DNA from: Leeuwenhoekiella aequorea
GTDB taxonomy: Bacteria; Bacteroidota; Bacteroidia; Flavobacteriales; Flavobacteriaceae
Direction of reading: 5' to 3'
Length of the DNA: 64,000 nucleotides
Assembly (NCBI RefSeq): GCF_004104375.1
Contig: NZ_QOVM01000002.1
Coordinates: 705,642-769,641 of the forward strand
Shown here: positions 45,199 through 54,644 of the stretch, piece by piece
Position numbering within the stretch: the stretch's first letter is position 1
How the letters are laid out: each line of letters opens with the position of its first letter
Program-made: the position numbers and the translations under genes
Notes under the pieces: model-generated
Seen by the model: only the letters and a program-made list of their open reading frames with translations
Told to the model about the DNA's origin: nothing
The model's database searches: none

Positions 45199-45612
45199 TC
45201 AAGCGTCATTAGATTTGGAATTTTTCTTTTCACGAAACCGAACTTCTTTGTTTTCGTCAGCGTATTTTTTTTCAACGATTAGTGTTTTTTTAGCAGGTTC
45301 TGTTTGTTCAAACAATTTAAGTAACATTGCTGCCGTGGGTTTAGTTTGAGTCTTTTCAATATCCTTTAAAATAGCAATCATACCGTTCATACGTTTTTTG
45401 ATAAGTATGGTAATTCTATTTTCCAATGTTTCCATTCTAGGTCCGAAGGTTTCGGCTGGCGAGATCCCGTTTTCCTCAAAAAACTCAAGCATGAGAAGTA
45501 GCGCTATTGACTGAGATTTTGAAATTGATTTTGAAAATTTTCTAAATGCTTTCGCTACGGATGCTTTAATCTTTAAAGTCTCAAAACGCTCTTTTTCGTA
45601 TCCTTTATCCAT
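45199..45612 (-). CDS. BfmA/BtgA family mobilization protein
   Basis: A 137-residue basic protein. Its start (DKGYEKERFETLKIKASVAKAFRKFSK) and ribbon-helix-helix-like region, followed by LLLMLEFFEENGISP and a coiled coil, match the BfmA/BtgA accessory proteins of Bacteroides mobilizable transposons. Such proteins bind oriT and assist a relaxase (BfmC/BtgB). No relaxase gene accompanies it here, so the relaxase may have been lost or be supplied in trans. It is followed within 2 bases by the gene at 44543-45196. Confidence 0.78.
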   Translation of the reverse strand: MDKGYEKERFETLKIKASVAKAFRKFSKSISKSQSIALLLMLEFFEENGISPAETFGPRMETLENRITILIKKRMNGMIAILKDIEKTQTKPTAAMLLKLFEQTEPAKKTLIVEKKYADENKEVRFREKKNSKSNDA

Positions 45613-46621
45613 AGTTTTTAGTAATTTATTTGCCTATTCTTAAGGCTTGTAGCTGTTTTTTAGTAAAAAATAACACTATTTTAAATTCAGGTGAAAAATC
45701 TAAAACCTTGCGAACCCCAATCATCATTAGCTTTACAGAAGAATCGAATAACATGTAACCGGCGCCAGCGTGTTACCCTCTTGCTATTCGATTCCCTCAA
45801 TTCTTTCGAGATTCTTCATACCCTTTTACTGAAGCTAAAGCGCTCTTATTATCAGTAATAGTTTATGAAGTCTTTTAACAAGAATAACCGTAGATAATTA
45901 TCGATTATTTAATGAATACTCTTGATTAATAATATTTCAATATGCTTCAAATTCAGTGTATACGATCAATTAGAAAGCCAATTAATTTTGAATGAAATTG
46001 GTGTCAAAAAGTTGCCACGTTGGCACTAAAATCTTCTTACTTATTATATCTGGAGCGTTTTCCTTTTCGTTGAAATGAAATGGACTTGTGATCTTAATTG
46101 AAGTGATTTAGTGAATTGAAAAAGAATATAGAAACGCCCTTCAACTTTAATACTCTTACTTCCCATAGCGCCATCGCTGTTACCTTTTCGGTAGCAGGTA
46201 CTAAAATTGTGACGGAGTAAGAACTTATAAAAGTGAGGAACGAACGGTTATGCAGTTCGTCTCAGGCAGAATTTTAAATTTTGTGTAGAAATAGGTTGTG
46301 GTGATCTTTTACCAGGCGAACTTAGTCGCTTTTTCTGCGACTGGGTTCAAGATATTGTAGTGAACCTTATTTTTCGAAGAAGAGCCTTTTTTGGCGAAAT
46401 GGAGAGTAATGGGATGGAACGGCCACTATTACTATACCATTTTGATATTATGAGCCGATTAGGAATTCTATTCGGCTCATATTTTATATTATCAATATTT
46501 AGACTTTATCTCCTGTTATTCAATTGAGTAATAGTCCTAAAAGTCCTGCATTCATTCCTTTTGGAAAATCGTCATTTAGGTAAACTGTATAGTTAGTAAT
46601 GGATTCAATGTTTTTCGAAGA
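45613..46621. other. 1-kb non-coding, hairpin-rich region of the island (candidate oriT or structured RNA)
   Basis: No convincing coding sequence is seen on either strand. The region lies between the mobilization gene and the PHP-SMC gene, where an oriT is expected. Inverted repeats are visible: TGCCA-CGT-TGGCA at 46013-46025, an 8-bp stem at 46177-46197, ACGAAC/GTTCGT at 46240-46260, a 12-bp stem at 46318-46348 and a 9-bp stem at 46450-46480. GTAAC/GTTAC repeats occur near 45750-45775. A repeat-like AATTGGTGTCA at 45996-46006 resembles the integrase arm-site motif with one base missing. Confidence 0.5.
46318..46348. other. 12-bp stem-loop in the island non-coding region
   Basis: GAACTTAGTCGC (46318-46329) pairs with GCGACTGGGTTC (46337-46348) with G-T wobbles near the base and a 7-base loop TTTTTCT. 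It is the best-formed of a series of hairpins between 46177 and 46480 and may be part of a structured RNA or an oriT. Confidence 0.45.
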
Positions 46622-49600
46622 TTATTTAATTTGTCTTGTATAATTATCACTCAGATACTTAAGCTTACGTTTATCAAAAGCAGGCTTTGTACCTTCAAGT
46701 ATATCGACGATTCCCTTATTAATATTATTCTTTTCTATTCCTCCAGACTTGAAGCTAAAGACATTGTTGCCTTTTTTATCCAGTTCAACGTGGATTACTT
46801 GTTCTGCATCGGCAACAACAGCTAAATTTGGGTTATGTGTGACAATGATAAGTTGTCTTTTTTTCTTGGCTTGCCTTATAAATGGAACTAAGACCTCAAA
46901 AACACTTTGATTGTCCAAATTATCTTCTGGCTGATCTATAATCAGAGGTTTTTCGTCATTATCTAATAAAAGATAGAAAACAATGAGCGCAGCTCCACGC
47001 TCCCCGGGAGAAAGTTGCTCTATACTTTTACCTGAAAACTTCAATTCATATTTTTCGTCTAAATATTTAAGACTAAATAGGAAATCGTAGAGCTCGTTGA
47101 GCTTTTTAGATTCTTTAATTTGATTGAAAGGATTCTGTTTGACATCGCCAAAAAATTCAAGCCTCTGTGATATCTCATCAAGAAAATTTAAAACTCCTTC
47201 AAGTTCGTTAGGATTAGTATTATCTAACAATTCCTTTACTAATAATTCCGACTCGACTTGTCCTTTAAAGGATCCTGTTCGCCCTTTATCTATAAACTCT
47301 AAGAAATTATCGGAAAAATTTGAAACCTGCATTGATGCCTCTAAAGAAATGTCATATTCTTTGATTTCTTGCATTTCAGTTGATAGCTTGTGATCAATAT
47401 TAGATTTAAATTGTGCGTAAATATCAACTATGGACTTTTTAGACTTATAAATTTTGGTCGTTAAATCATTACGTTCTGTTTTTTTTATTCCTATTTGATC
47501 GCTCAATTGCTCATTAATAAATTTTAATTGGTTTTTAAAATAATTCAATGAGCCAGGCAAAGGGTTTGAAATATCTCCTTTCTTTTCAGCCAAAGATTTT
47601 TCCCAATTTGCAACCGATGACTTGTAAGACTCAATTGCCTTTTCTTTTGCGTCTAGTGTCTTAGAAAGTTCTTCTATTTGAGCTTTAGTTATGTTGATTT
47701 TCTCAATTAAAAGATCTGATTTATTTACTGATAAAACCTTATGCTTGTCTTCATCAAAAGAAAGTTTTCCTGTTTGAAGTTCTAACGTGATCTTTTTTAG
47801 CTCCTTCTTATCAATAATTTTTGTTATTGGTTCAAGGTTAATCTTAGGTTCTGGATAAATTTCATCAATCGAAATATTAAACACTTTTAATTCCTCTGAC
47901 TCTTCAGATCTAAAATTTTGAATCCTAAATTTTTCAGTCTCAAATCTATCCTTAATTTGATAAAGCATAGTCAAGTCGCTATTGAGATTCGTTAGCTCCT
48001 CTGTCAGCTTCTCTTTTTGAATATTTAAAAGGTCTAGGTCGTTATTTGCCTTTTCAAGTAATTTGAAATTCTCTCCTTTAGTCTCTGAATCATCGCCCTT
48101 TTTATCAGGATTATCAGGGAAAGGATTTTTTGGCTTATTTTCAATAAGACTGTCAATCTCTAATTGTATGGTATCAATTTTACTTTGTATCCCTTTTTTA
48201 TGTTCTTCAGTATTTTTGAGTTGTAATCCTACTATTTCTTCATTAAGAATTCTCAATTCTTGGCGTAAGGACGCAATTTTTTCTTCAGCAGTTTGCTTCT
48301 TTACATTTATAAATTCATCAAAAGTGGAAGCATTATTGCGTTCGGTTATATCTAGGTGAGTAAATACAACTTGATTAATTTCTTTTTTAAAGTTTTCGTT
48401 GTTCTCTATTTCGTTACACAAATCCTCAAAATAAGATTGCGGTAAATATTTCACTTTTTCCTCTAAGTCATAATCTACAGAACTATTAAGACTTTGAGAT
48501 ACTGTTAAACCACTTGCCCAAGTTAATTCTGCCTCAAAATTTTTAGCTAGTCCGCCTTTCAGAAATTTCTTTTTACTTAAAAATGAGAAATAATCATAAT
48601 TGTGAGAATTACCTAACAAGCCTATAATGTCCGTAATAGCGCTTTTACCTTTACCTTTATTTCCAATGATTGCAGTTAATTCGCTACTTGGATAGACCTC
48701 TTGATTTTTAAACCAAACTCCATTTGCTTCGTTATAATCAGCAATTTGATTAATTGTAAGTTTCTGTATGTATTTGGTTTGATTATTTCTTACTCTTGTG
48801 TGTAATTCTGGCTCAGGACCGATGAATATCCTACTTTCAGGTTCGTATAATAGATAAATAAGTCCTTCAAAACTAGGATTGATTTTTACCCAAGTACTAC
48901 AATTACCAATTCTGTCCTTGGTGTTAGTATCAGAGCTAAAAGAATGTGCGTCGCTACAATCTAAAAGTAAATTGTTAACCGATTGTGATTGTAAACCAGC
49001 TTTAGACTTATCAAATGCAGCCTTATCCTCGGAAGCGGTAAAAACGAAATCAGCAGAATTGATCACAGTTTTCTTTTCGGCTATAGAACCATCCCATCTC
49101 ATTGCTTCCCATTCAGTTTTGCCCACAGCGGTTAAAAACTGCCCCTTTAAATGAACATTTTTTAATTTATCGAGAAGCTGTGTATAAGGTATATTCAAAG
49201 ATTGAAAGCCAATTTTTAATGCAGACTCATTCAGCAAGACATTAGATGATGCTTTTATTTTTTCGCCTAATGATTGTAAGTTTTCTCGTGTAATTACTCC
49301 GTTCCAGTCACTTTCATTGGATTGGTAGTCAGGAAACAATTTATAATCTGCGCTTAGAGAATTTAAAAACTGTTGTTGTATTGTTTCCGGATCGAGCTTA
49401 TCCGAAAAGATTATATGGTAGTTAACTCTCTTGAAAGGGTTATCCTTATTTATACTTCCGAACTTATCAATACGTAATTCAATTACAGGAAGAATTAAAT
49501 CAATATTCGATAACCGACCATTCTTTTTATAATCAATTACTTTTTTGTAGCCGTCAATAAAAATGTAGTCGTTGATCCCTAATATTTTGAACTCATCAGG

Positions 49601-49747
49601 TAAAGATTCTAAATCCGAAATATACTTTTCCCAAACTTCCTCTTGTTGCCCATCTCCATAATGATGCTCAATAGAAAATGGTGTATGAACGTGTAGATCA
49701 CACTTAATCCATTTTGAACCTTTATTATAATATTCTTCCATAAACAT
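46622..49747 (-). CDS. PHP-domain SMC-like AAA ATPase (TrlF-like)
   Basis: A 1041-residue protein joining two domains. The N-terminal 320 residues are a PHP-type phosphoesterase with CDLHVHTPFS (H19, H21) and LDCSDAHSF further on, likely metal-dependent. The rest is an SMC/RecN-type ABC ATPase: Walker A IIGNKGKGKSAI (about 356-367), a long coiled coil (about 470-840), signature LSPGERGA (about 909), Walker B LIIDQPEDNLD (about 934) and H-loop IVTHNP (about 965). Proteins of this plan, which I recall as TrlF-like, are often found in defence islands and would couple DNA sensing to cleavage or processing of a nucleic acid or nucleotide. The gene starts immediately after the stop codon of the small protein gene, in one unit with the type IIG enzyme. 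Confidence 0.85.
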   Translation of the reverse strand: MFMEEYYNKGSKWIKCDLHVHTPFSIEHHYGDGQQEEVWEKYISDLESLPDEFKILGINDYIFIDGYKKVIDYKKNGRLSNIDLILPVIELRIDKFGSINKDNPFKRVNYHIIFSDKLDPETIQQQFLNSLSADYKLFPDYQSNESDWNGVITRENLQSLGEKIKASSNVLLNESALKIGFQSLNIPYTQLLDKLKNVHLKGQFLTAVGKTEWEAMRWDGSIAEKKTVINSADFVFTASEDKAAFDKSKAGLQSQSVNNLLLDCSDAHSFSSDTNTKDRIGNCSTWVKINPSFEGLIYLLYEPESRIFIGPEPELHTRVRNNQTKYIQKLTINQIADYNEANGVWFKNQEVYPSSELTAIIGNKGKGKSAITDIIGLLGNSHNYDYFSFLSKKKFLKGGLAKNFEAELTWASGLTVSQSLNSSVDYDLEEKVKYLPQSYFEDLCNEIENNENFKKEINQVVFTHLDITERNNASTFDEFINVKKQTAEEKIASLRQELRILNEEIVGLQLKNTEEHKKGIQSKIDTIQLEIDSLIENKPKNPFPDNPDKKGDDSETKGENFKLLEKANNDLDLLNIQKEKLTEELTNLNSDLTMLYQIKDRFETEKFRIQNFRSEESEELKVFNISIDEIYPEPKINLEPITKIIDKKELKKITLELQTGKLSFDEDKHKVLSVNKSDLLIEKINITKAQIEELSKTLDAKEKAIESYKSSVANWEKSLAEKKGDISNPLPGSLNYFKNQLKFINEQLSDQIGIKKTERNDLTTKIYKSKKSIVDIYAQFKSNIDHKLSTEMQEIKEYDISLEASMQVSNFSDNFLEFIDKGRTGSFKGQVESELLVKELLDNTNPNELEGVLNFLDEISQRLEFFGDVKQNPFNQIKESKKLNELYDFLFSLKYLDEKYELKFSGKSIEQLSPGERGAALIVFYLLLDNDEKPLIIDQPEDNLDNQSVFEVLVPFIRQAKKKRQLIIVTHNPNLAVVADAEQVIHVELDKKGNNVFSFKSGGIEKNNINKGIVDILEGTKPAFDKRKLKYLSDNYTRQIK

Positions 49748-50074
49748 CTATTTAAACCTATCAGTCATTACTAATCCTCTCGCTGCACATTCGTAAATCC
49801 TTTCAGAAGTATCAGCCTGAGCTATTAAACTACGTAACATCCCAATATTCTCACTCTCTTGATAAGTCAATTCTTCATCTAAGAATATAAGACAAGCTTT
49901 CTCCAAACGATCTTTCAGTTCTTGGAGATTTTTAGAAATACTTTCATTTTTAGACTCTAGTCTTACAAGATTTTGAAATTCTGCTTTACTCGGTCTTCTT
50001 ATTCTTCTGTCTAAACGATATGCTCTATTCAGAAAGCTTTCGTAGTTCATCGATTTAATTTCTATGGTGCTCAT
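49748..50074 (-). CDS. 108-residue protein between type IIG enzyme and PHP-SMC ATPase
   Basis: I do not recognise this protein. It is small, charged and predicted to be helical, with a basic segment (NRAYRLDRRIRRPSKAEF, about 16-33) and a coiled-coil-like middle (SKNESISKNLQELKDRLEKA). It ends in ERIYECAARGLVMTDRFK. The gene starts 11 bases after the type IIG gene and its TAG stop is directly followed by the ATG of the PHP-SMC gene, so all three are probably translated from one message. It may be an adaptor or regulator of the flanking enzymes. Confidence 0.75.
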   Translation of the reverse strand: MSTIEIKSMNYESFLNRAYRLDRRIRRPSKAEFQNLVRLESKNESISKNLQELKDRLEKACLIFLDEELTYQESENIGMLRSLIAQADTSERIYECAARGLVMTDRFK

Positions 50075-50085
50075 AATTTATTTTT

Positions 50086-53000
50086 TTACCCATTTTTCAC
50101 AATCCTAATCTCCTCATCACTCAATCCATATAGCTCATAAACCATTGCATCTATTTGTTGCTCTAAGCTGTTGATTTGTGATTGCAGGTCTTGTGCTTTT
50201 TTCTTGTTTTGCTCAAAGAGATCTAGCCACTCAAACTCATCTTTTTTGGTAAGCGTAGGGATAAGGTGAACGCTTTCTTCTGCTCTTAATTTGTTTGTGG
50301 CTTTTATGGCTTTATTAAGTTCGTTGATAAACTCTCCAAATGTGAGATCGTGCCAGTTTTCGAGTTTGCGAGAAAATTTTTCAATCTTGAATTGATGATA
50401 TAAATATTTTAAGAATTTATCTTGTATGGTTGTAAATGATTTGATTTCAGTAGAAATTAAATCATAAAGGTTTTCAATCTTTAGAACAGTAGTTATATCG
50501 GGCTCTATAAAAGGAAGTTGTGATAATAAAACAGGTTTCACTTGTGCCATTGTTCTGCCTGTTTCGGAAGACAATAACCGATACAGGTAGGTAGATAATC
50601 TTGAATTTAAAATTGCAGACAAATATTTATTAGAAATTTTATCATTTGCACTAAACACGTACAGACCATCAGTAGGAAATAATTCATTTCTATCTATCGA
50701 TGTTATAATACTGTCTCCCGTAATTACACCCAACACTTTACTCTCCTTTGTAAATATTTGTGGATTCCTTGCCCGATGTAACGCATAAAAAGGATGTTTA
50801 CCTTGAGCAACTTCTTTACAAGTTATCTTCGGTAGGTATTTCTCGATATATGCGAGAATATTTGGAAAGTCCTGAGGATTGTCATTTTTTGTAATGTAGA
50901 ATAGGTGTTTATCTACACCAATGGTATAGTACCTTTTTACATCAACTCCTCCTGTAACTGTTCGTCTAATATATTGTTTTTCTAAATTTTCAGTTTTGAT
51001 AGTATCTGCATCAACTATAAATGCATCTTTCAAATCTGGACTAACTCCTCTTTGTATTCCGTCACTATCTATAAAATCATTAAGAGTTTTGGTATTGTGT
51101 CTTTTCAGTATTTGATATCCGCTTAAATTTTGAGTAGCAAATACAGTATTTGGTATTGAATAAAATAATTCACTTTGGACTTCATAAGTGTCAATAGTAT
51201 TAATATCGACATCCTTGTACTTATTGAAATTCCCTACAATAGAAGGATTTTTACTTTTCTTTTTGGAATAAACTACAATTGCCGATGGTCGAGCAACTTC
51301 ATCAAAGATTCCATCCCCAACATTTATTGCAATCTGCAATTGGGTTTCTTCAAGTATTTTTTCTCTAAGTTTAGAATTGTCTTTTTGATATAAAATTACA
51401 TCTGGTATAATCATACCAATAACTCCAACATCATTGATCAAGTCAATAGATTTATCTATAAAAAACATAAAAGAATCTACCATTCTAACTATTATGTCTT
51501 GATGTTTAGACTTGACATATTTTAGATCGGCAGTTGGCAATTTTGCTCCCCAAGGCGGATTCCCAATCACAACATCAAAGCCTCCGTTTGCAAACACTTT
51601 TGCGAAAGCGGTCTCCCAATTAAAAGCTTTATCTCCTGCTATGGTTTTACTGTCTATTAAACTGTTACCACATTTTATATTACTACTTAAATCGTTAAGC
51701 TTACGTCTTGGTTGTGCGGTGCGTAGCCAGAGTGATAGCTTTGCAATCTCTACAGACTCCTCGTTAAGATCTACACCATAAATATTGTTCTCCAATATGG
51801 TGTTTTCTATATCTGGGAACTGTAAACCACCACCTAGAATTTTGGTCTTAAGATCGTCTAAGTATTTATGTTCTTTAATGAGAAAATCGAGCGCCTGGTT
51901 AAGAAATGCTCCAGAGCCACAGGCAGGATCACAAATAGTGATATGTAACAACCATTCGCGGTAGGTGTCAAGGGTTTCAACTAGCTTTTGTATAGTCTTA
52001 TCGTTTCGCTTCTTTCTACCGGTACCGCGACCTTTAAAATACTCCTCTTCTTTAAAACCGAGTTCGGCTTTTTTCTCATCACATATTTTGCCTACGGTAT
52101 TTTCTGCAATGTATTTTGTGATATACTTAGGTGTGTAAAACACGCCATCTTTCTTGCGCTTACTTTTCTGTTTATCGAAGTTGCCCCCTTCTATTTCGGC
52201 ATTAATGCTCTCAATCTCGTTGAGAGAGTTTTCAAATATATGACCAAGGATGTTGACATCTACCTGGCTTTCAAAATCATAAGTCGCTAGTTTTTTGGTG
52301 TGTTTGTAGAGTAAATCATCATCTATAATCACACGGTCCAGAATAGAATCTGGTTTAAAGAGACCACCATTATAGGCAAAAATCTCTTTATTTTCTGCAT
52401 CGCCCTTGCGGCCTTTATCTAGATAATTAAAATGCTTTTTAAAGCGATCGTACAACGGTTCATCAACGTCCAGCTTGCGAATGGTGTCCCATTCTGCTAG
52501 ACGCTTTATTGTATAATTAGGTTGTAAGAGTCCGCGATCTTCTGCAAAAAAGATAAAGAGAAAACGATCTATAAGTTTCTGCGACTTTTTAAAAAGCGTG
52601 AGTTTAACGTTTTTCTCCAGACGTTCAAGATCCGACTGGTGTTCTGCATTATCAGTAATACCAGTTTCTTCCTGCAATGCGATTTTAAGAACTTTACCGT
52701 TTTTCCTTACTAGATCACGATACAATTCGCGTTTAAAGAGCGAATAATCTTTATAAAAATCTTTGGTAATTTCTTCTTCCTTAATTAGCGAATCCTGCTT
52801 TATCTGAAGCGGTAATTCCCTGAGCAAATTGTCTTTATACAAACACAAATACAGTAACCCAAAGTCATCACGTGTTAGGTTAAATAGGTCAAAATCCAGT
52901 AACTCTGTCGTATCGTCTATGTAAAAACGTAGTTTCTCAAAATTTGAAGTAATAACAAACCTGCATCCTTTATGGTTTACCTTGTAATCAAAAGCCTGAC

Positions 53001-53346
53001 GTCTTATGCTTTCCAGATCTTTTGTGTTTGTGCCCTTAAGCTCTACAACGGCTACCGTTTTTTCTTCTGTGATAATGGCGCCATCTGCCTTGCGGTTATT
53101 TTTCTCGTTTTTGTATTCTGTGGTTAAGTTGTATTTGGGCTTTGGATTAATGGTATAATCGAGGACGTTTACAAAGAGTTCTGTAAGAAAAGTTGCCTGT
53201 ATTTGCTCCTCGTTACTCTTGTCTATATTTTGCTGTATCTCAAGGTTGAGAAAGAATTTTGTGTACTTGCGGTATGCCTTATCTACTGCGTTTTTGTCCT
53301 GTTGTGCGAGATATTTTTTAAGTACTGAAATTTGAAATAAAGCCAT
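50086..53346 (-). CDS. type IIG (Eco57I-like) restriction-modification enzyme
   Basis: A 1086-residue single-chain restriction enzyme and methyltransferase. The N-terminal PD-(D/E)xK nuclease has D88 (KADGAI), then E102 and K104 (VVELKGTN). The central adenine methyltransferase has SAM motif ICDPACGSGAF (471-481), NNIYGVDLNEESV and the catalytic NPPW at 596-599. The C-terminal part (about 740-1000) is a TaqI-like specificity domain. It would methylate one strand of a recognition site and cut unmodified DNA, so no separate methylase gene is required. Neither domain looks damaged. It is the first gene of the cassette and is transcribed divergently from the gene at 53594. Confidence 0.9.
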   Translation of the reverse strand: MALFQISVLKKYLAQQDKNAVDKAYRKYTKFFLNLEIQQNIDKSNEEQIQATFLTELFVNVLDYTINPKPKYNLTTEYKNEKNNRKADGAIITEEKTVAVVELKGTNTKDLESIRRQAFDYKVNHKGCRFVITSNFEKLRFYIDDTTELLDFDLFNLTRDDFGLLYLCLYKDNLLRELPLQIKQDSLIKEEEITKDFYKDYSLFKRELYRDLVRKNGKVLKIALQEETGITDNAEHQSDLERLEKNVKLTLFKKSQKLIDRFLFIFFAEDRGLLQPNYTIKRLAEWDTIRKLDVDEPLYDRFKKHFNYLDKGRKGDAENKEIFAYNGGLFKPDSILDRVIIDDDLLYKHTKKLATYDFESQVDVNILGHIFENSLNEIESINAEIEGGNFDKQKSKRKKDGVFYTPKYITKYIAENTVGKICDEKKAELGFKEEEYFKGRGTGRKKRNDKTIQKLVETLDTYREWLLHITICDPACGSGAFLNQALDFLIKEHKYLDDLKTKILGGGLQFPDIENTILENNIYGVDLNEESVEIAKLSLWLRTAQPRRKLNDLSSNIKCGNSLIDSKTIAGDKAFNWETAFAKVFANGGFDVVIGNPPWGAKLPTADLKYVKSKHQDIIVRMVDSFMFFIDKSIDLINDVGVIGMIIPDVILYQKDNSKLREKILEETQLQIAINVGDGIFDEVARPSAIVVYSKKKSKNPSIVGNFNKYKDVDINTIDTYEVQSELFYSIPNTVFATQNLSGYQILKRHNTKTLNDFIDSDGIQRGVSPDLKDAFIVDADTIKTENLEKQYIRRTVTGGVDVKRYYTIGVDKHLFYITKNDNPQDFPNILAYIEKYLPKITCKEVAQGKHPFYALHRARNPQIFTKESKVLGVITGDSIITSIDRNELFPTDGLYVFSANDKISNKYLSAILNSRLSTYLYRLLSSETGRTMAQVKPVLLSQLPFIEPDITTVLKIENLYDLISTEIKSFTTIQDKFLKYLYHQFKIEKFSRKLENWHDLTFGEFINELNKAIKATNKLRAEESVHLIPTLTKKDEFEWLDLFEQNKKKAQDLQSQINSLEQQIDAMVYELYGLSDEEIRIVKNG

Positions 53347-53568
53347 TAATTATTATTAGAATATTATTATGCCTAAAATAACAAAACATATTTTTTATAA
53401 ACTCATTGAAGACTAATAATAAGTGGCTTCTAACTAAAATGTTCATTTAAACGTCAGTTATTCCTGTGGCTATTATACAAGGGTAATTTCGTCAATCCCT
53501 CAATTTAAAGCACCTTAATATATACTAGATTGTGAATAACTATTTATAGAACAACACGTTAACTCTAC

Positions 53569-53576
53569 TATATTTG
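53569..53576 (+). promoter_or_regulatory. -7 promoter element (TATATTTG) before the 225-residue gene
   Basis: TATATTTG matches TAnnTTTG exactly, 17 bases before the ATG at 53594. No -33 TTG at the usual spacing is seen. A short repeat TTGTT-G-TAACAA follows (about 53574-53585). Confidence 0.5.
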
Positions 53577-53593
53577 TTGTAACAATATTATTT

Positions 53594-54271
53594 ATGGAAA
53601 AAGTTACAGTAAAAGATTTGGTTGATTTTAAGCGAAAGTCTGATCGAGCGAAGAAGACATTTGCTCAAAAAATAAAAACTCGCGAGGCTAAATCTAAAGG
53701 TGACGGCACTGGTGGAAACTGGTGGTCAAATAGTCTTAGTTCGATAGGCAATACATTTAAAACTGGTAATAAAAATGAAATAAGTAAGAAAATAGAAGAT
53801 CTAAATAATAGGTATAATTCTACCGACATTAAGCTTACTAAAATGCAATACGCGCAAAATATCGAAATATTACAATCTATGTTGGACTATGATTTTGAAT
53901 TGATACGTCCAAAGGAAGGTTTTGCTCAAGTTAAAAGTATTTATGAGCAAAAGATGATTGAGATTTCTGGTTTTCCGATTCAAGCTTGGCCCACTAGTGT
54001 TTTCTCATTCGAGAAGGATAGCAAGAAATATATCGGGGCAGTTTGGTTTATCACTAATAAAGAGCCATTTAAAGACTCAGAGCTAGGGATGTTTGCGGAA
54101 TTGCTTTATCGATATTTGTCAAAATGGTATTCATCTAAATTTACTATTGACCCTTCCTTTTGTATTGCTCTCGAACCAAAGCGGGGCACTCACGTTACAT
54201 TTAAAACGATAGAGGATGGCGATGTTGTTTCGATTTTGGATAAAACAATAAGAGAGATTAAGAGTTTGTAA
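53594..54271 (+). CDS. unknown 225-residue island protein
   Basis: I do not recognise this protein. The N-terminal 70 residues are basic and rich in Lys (KRKSDRAKKTFAQKIKTREAKSKG) with a Gly/Trp stretch (GTGGNWWSN). The middle (about 70-125) is helical. The C-terminal half has a mixed alpha/beta pattern with GAVWFITNKEPFKDSELGMF. It has no transmembrane or signal segment. It is divergent from the type IIG cassette across a 247-base gap, which contains its likely promoter. It could be accessory to the cassette or an independent cargo gene. Confidence 0.7.
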   Translation: MEKVTVKDLVDFKRKSDRAKKTFAQKIKTREAKSKGDGTGGNWWSNSLSSIGNTFKTGNKNEISKKIEDLNNRYNSTDIKLTKMQYAQNIEILQSMLDYDFELIRPKEGFAQVKSIYEQKMIEISGFPIQAWPTSVFSFEKDSKKYIGAVWFITNKEPFKDSELGMFAELLYRYLSKWYSSKFTIDPSFCIALEPKRGTHVTFKTIEDGDVVSILDKTIREIKSL

Positions 54272-54318
54272 TATTTTGATAACCCGTTTATCTTAAAATA
54301 AATACTCTATTTAAAATA

Positions 54319-54644
54319 ATGAAATTCCTCTTCATCTGCTCCGCAAACAAACAACGTTCCAAAACGGCCGAAGATTATTTTGCTGAAAAGCATCCCGATT
54401 ATAATTTTAAAGGTTCAGGAACAAATACTAAAATTTTCAGAAAAGAGGGCACAACTGAGCTAACTGAAGATTTTTAGCATGGGCACACAAGGTCTTTGTG
54501 ATGAAAAAGAAACATCTTGACCAGATTCAAAAAAATACTATGTCAAAATATTACTCAAAAATTAACGTGTTGGATATCCCTGATATCTACAAATATTATG
54601 ATACTGATTTTAGAGCAATTTTAGAAGAGAAAGTATCTTTCTGA
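54319..54644 (+). pseudogene. low-molecular-weight protein-tyrosine-phosphatase-like gene, frameshifted
   Basis: Two overlapping frames together encode a full small phosphatase of about 108 residues. The first frame (54319-54477, 52 residues) starts MKFLFICSANKQRSKTAEDY, with the phosphatase loop C7-x5-R13. It meets TAG at 54475 just after a run of five T (GATTTTTAGC). The next frame continues from 54477 with WAHKVFVMKKKHL and KINVLDIPDIYKYY and ends with TGA at 54642-54644. Restoring one T would rejoin them. The break could be a true frameshift mutation, a sequencing error in a homopolymer, or a programmed shift. Confidence 0.75.

Noticed and set aside
45613..46621. Possible CRISPR array or retron in the hairpin-rich region
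   Set aside because: There are no regularly spaced direct repeats and no reverse transcriptase or cas gene in the window.
46622..49747. Several 60-100-residue plus-strand frames opposite the PHP-SMC gene
   Set aside because: They are shadows of the long coiled-coil coding sequence and lack start sites.
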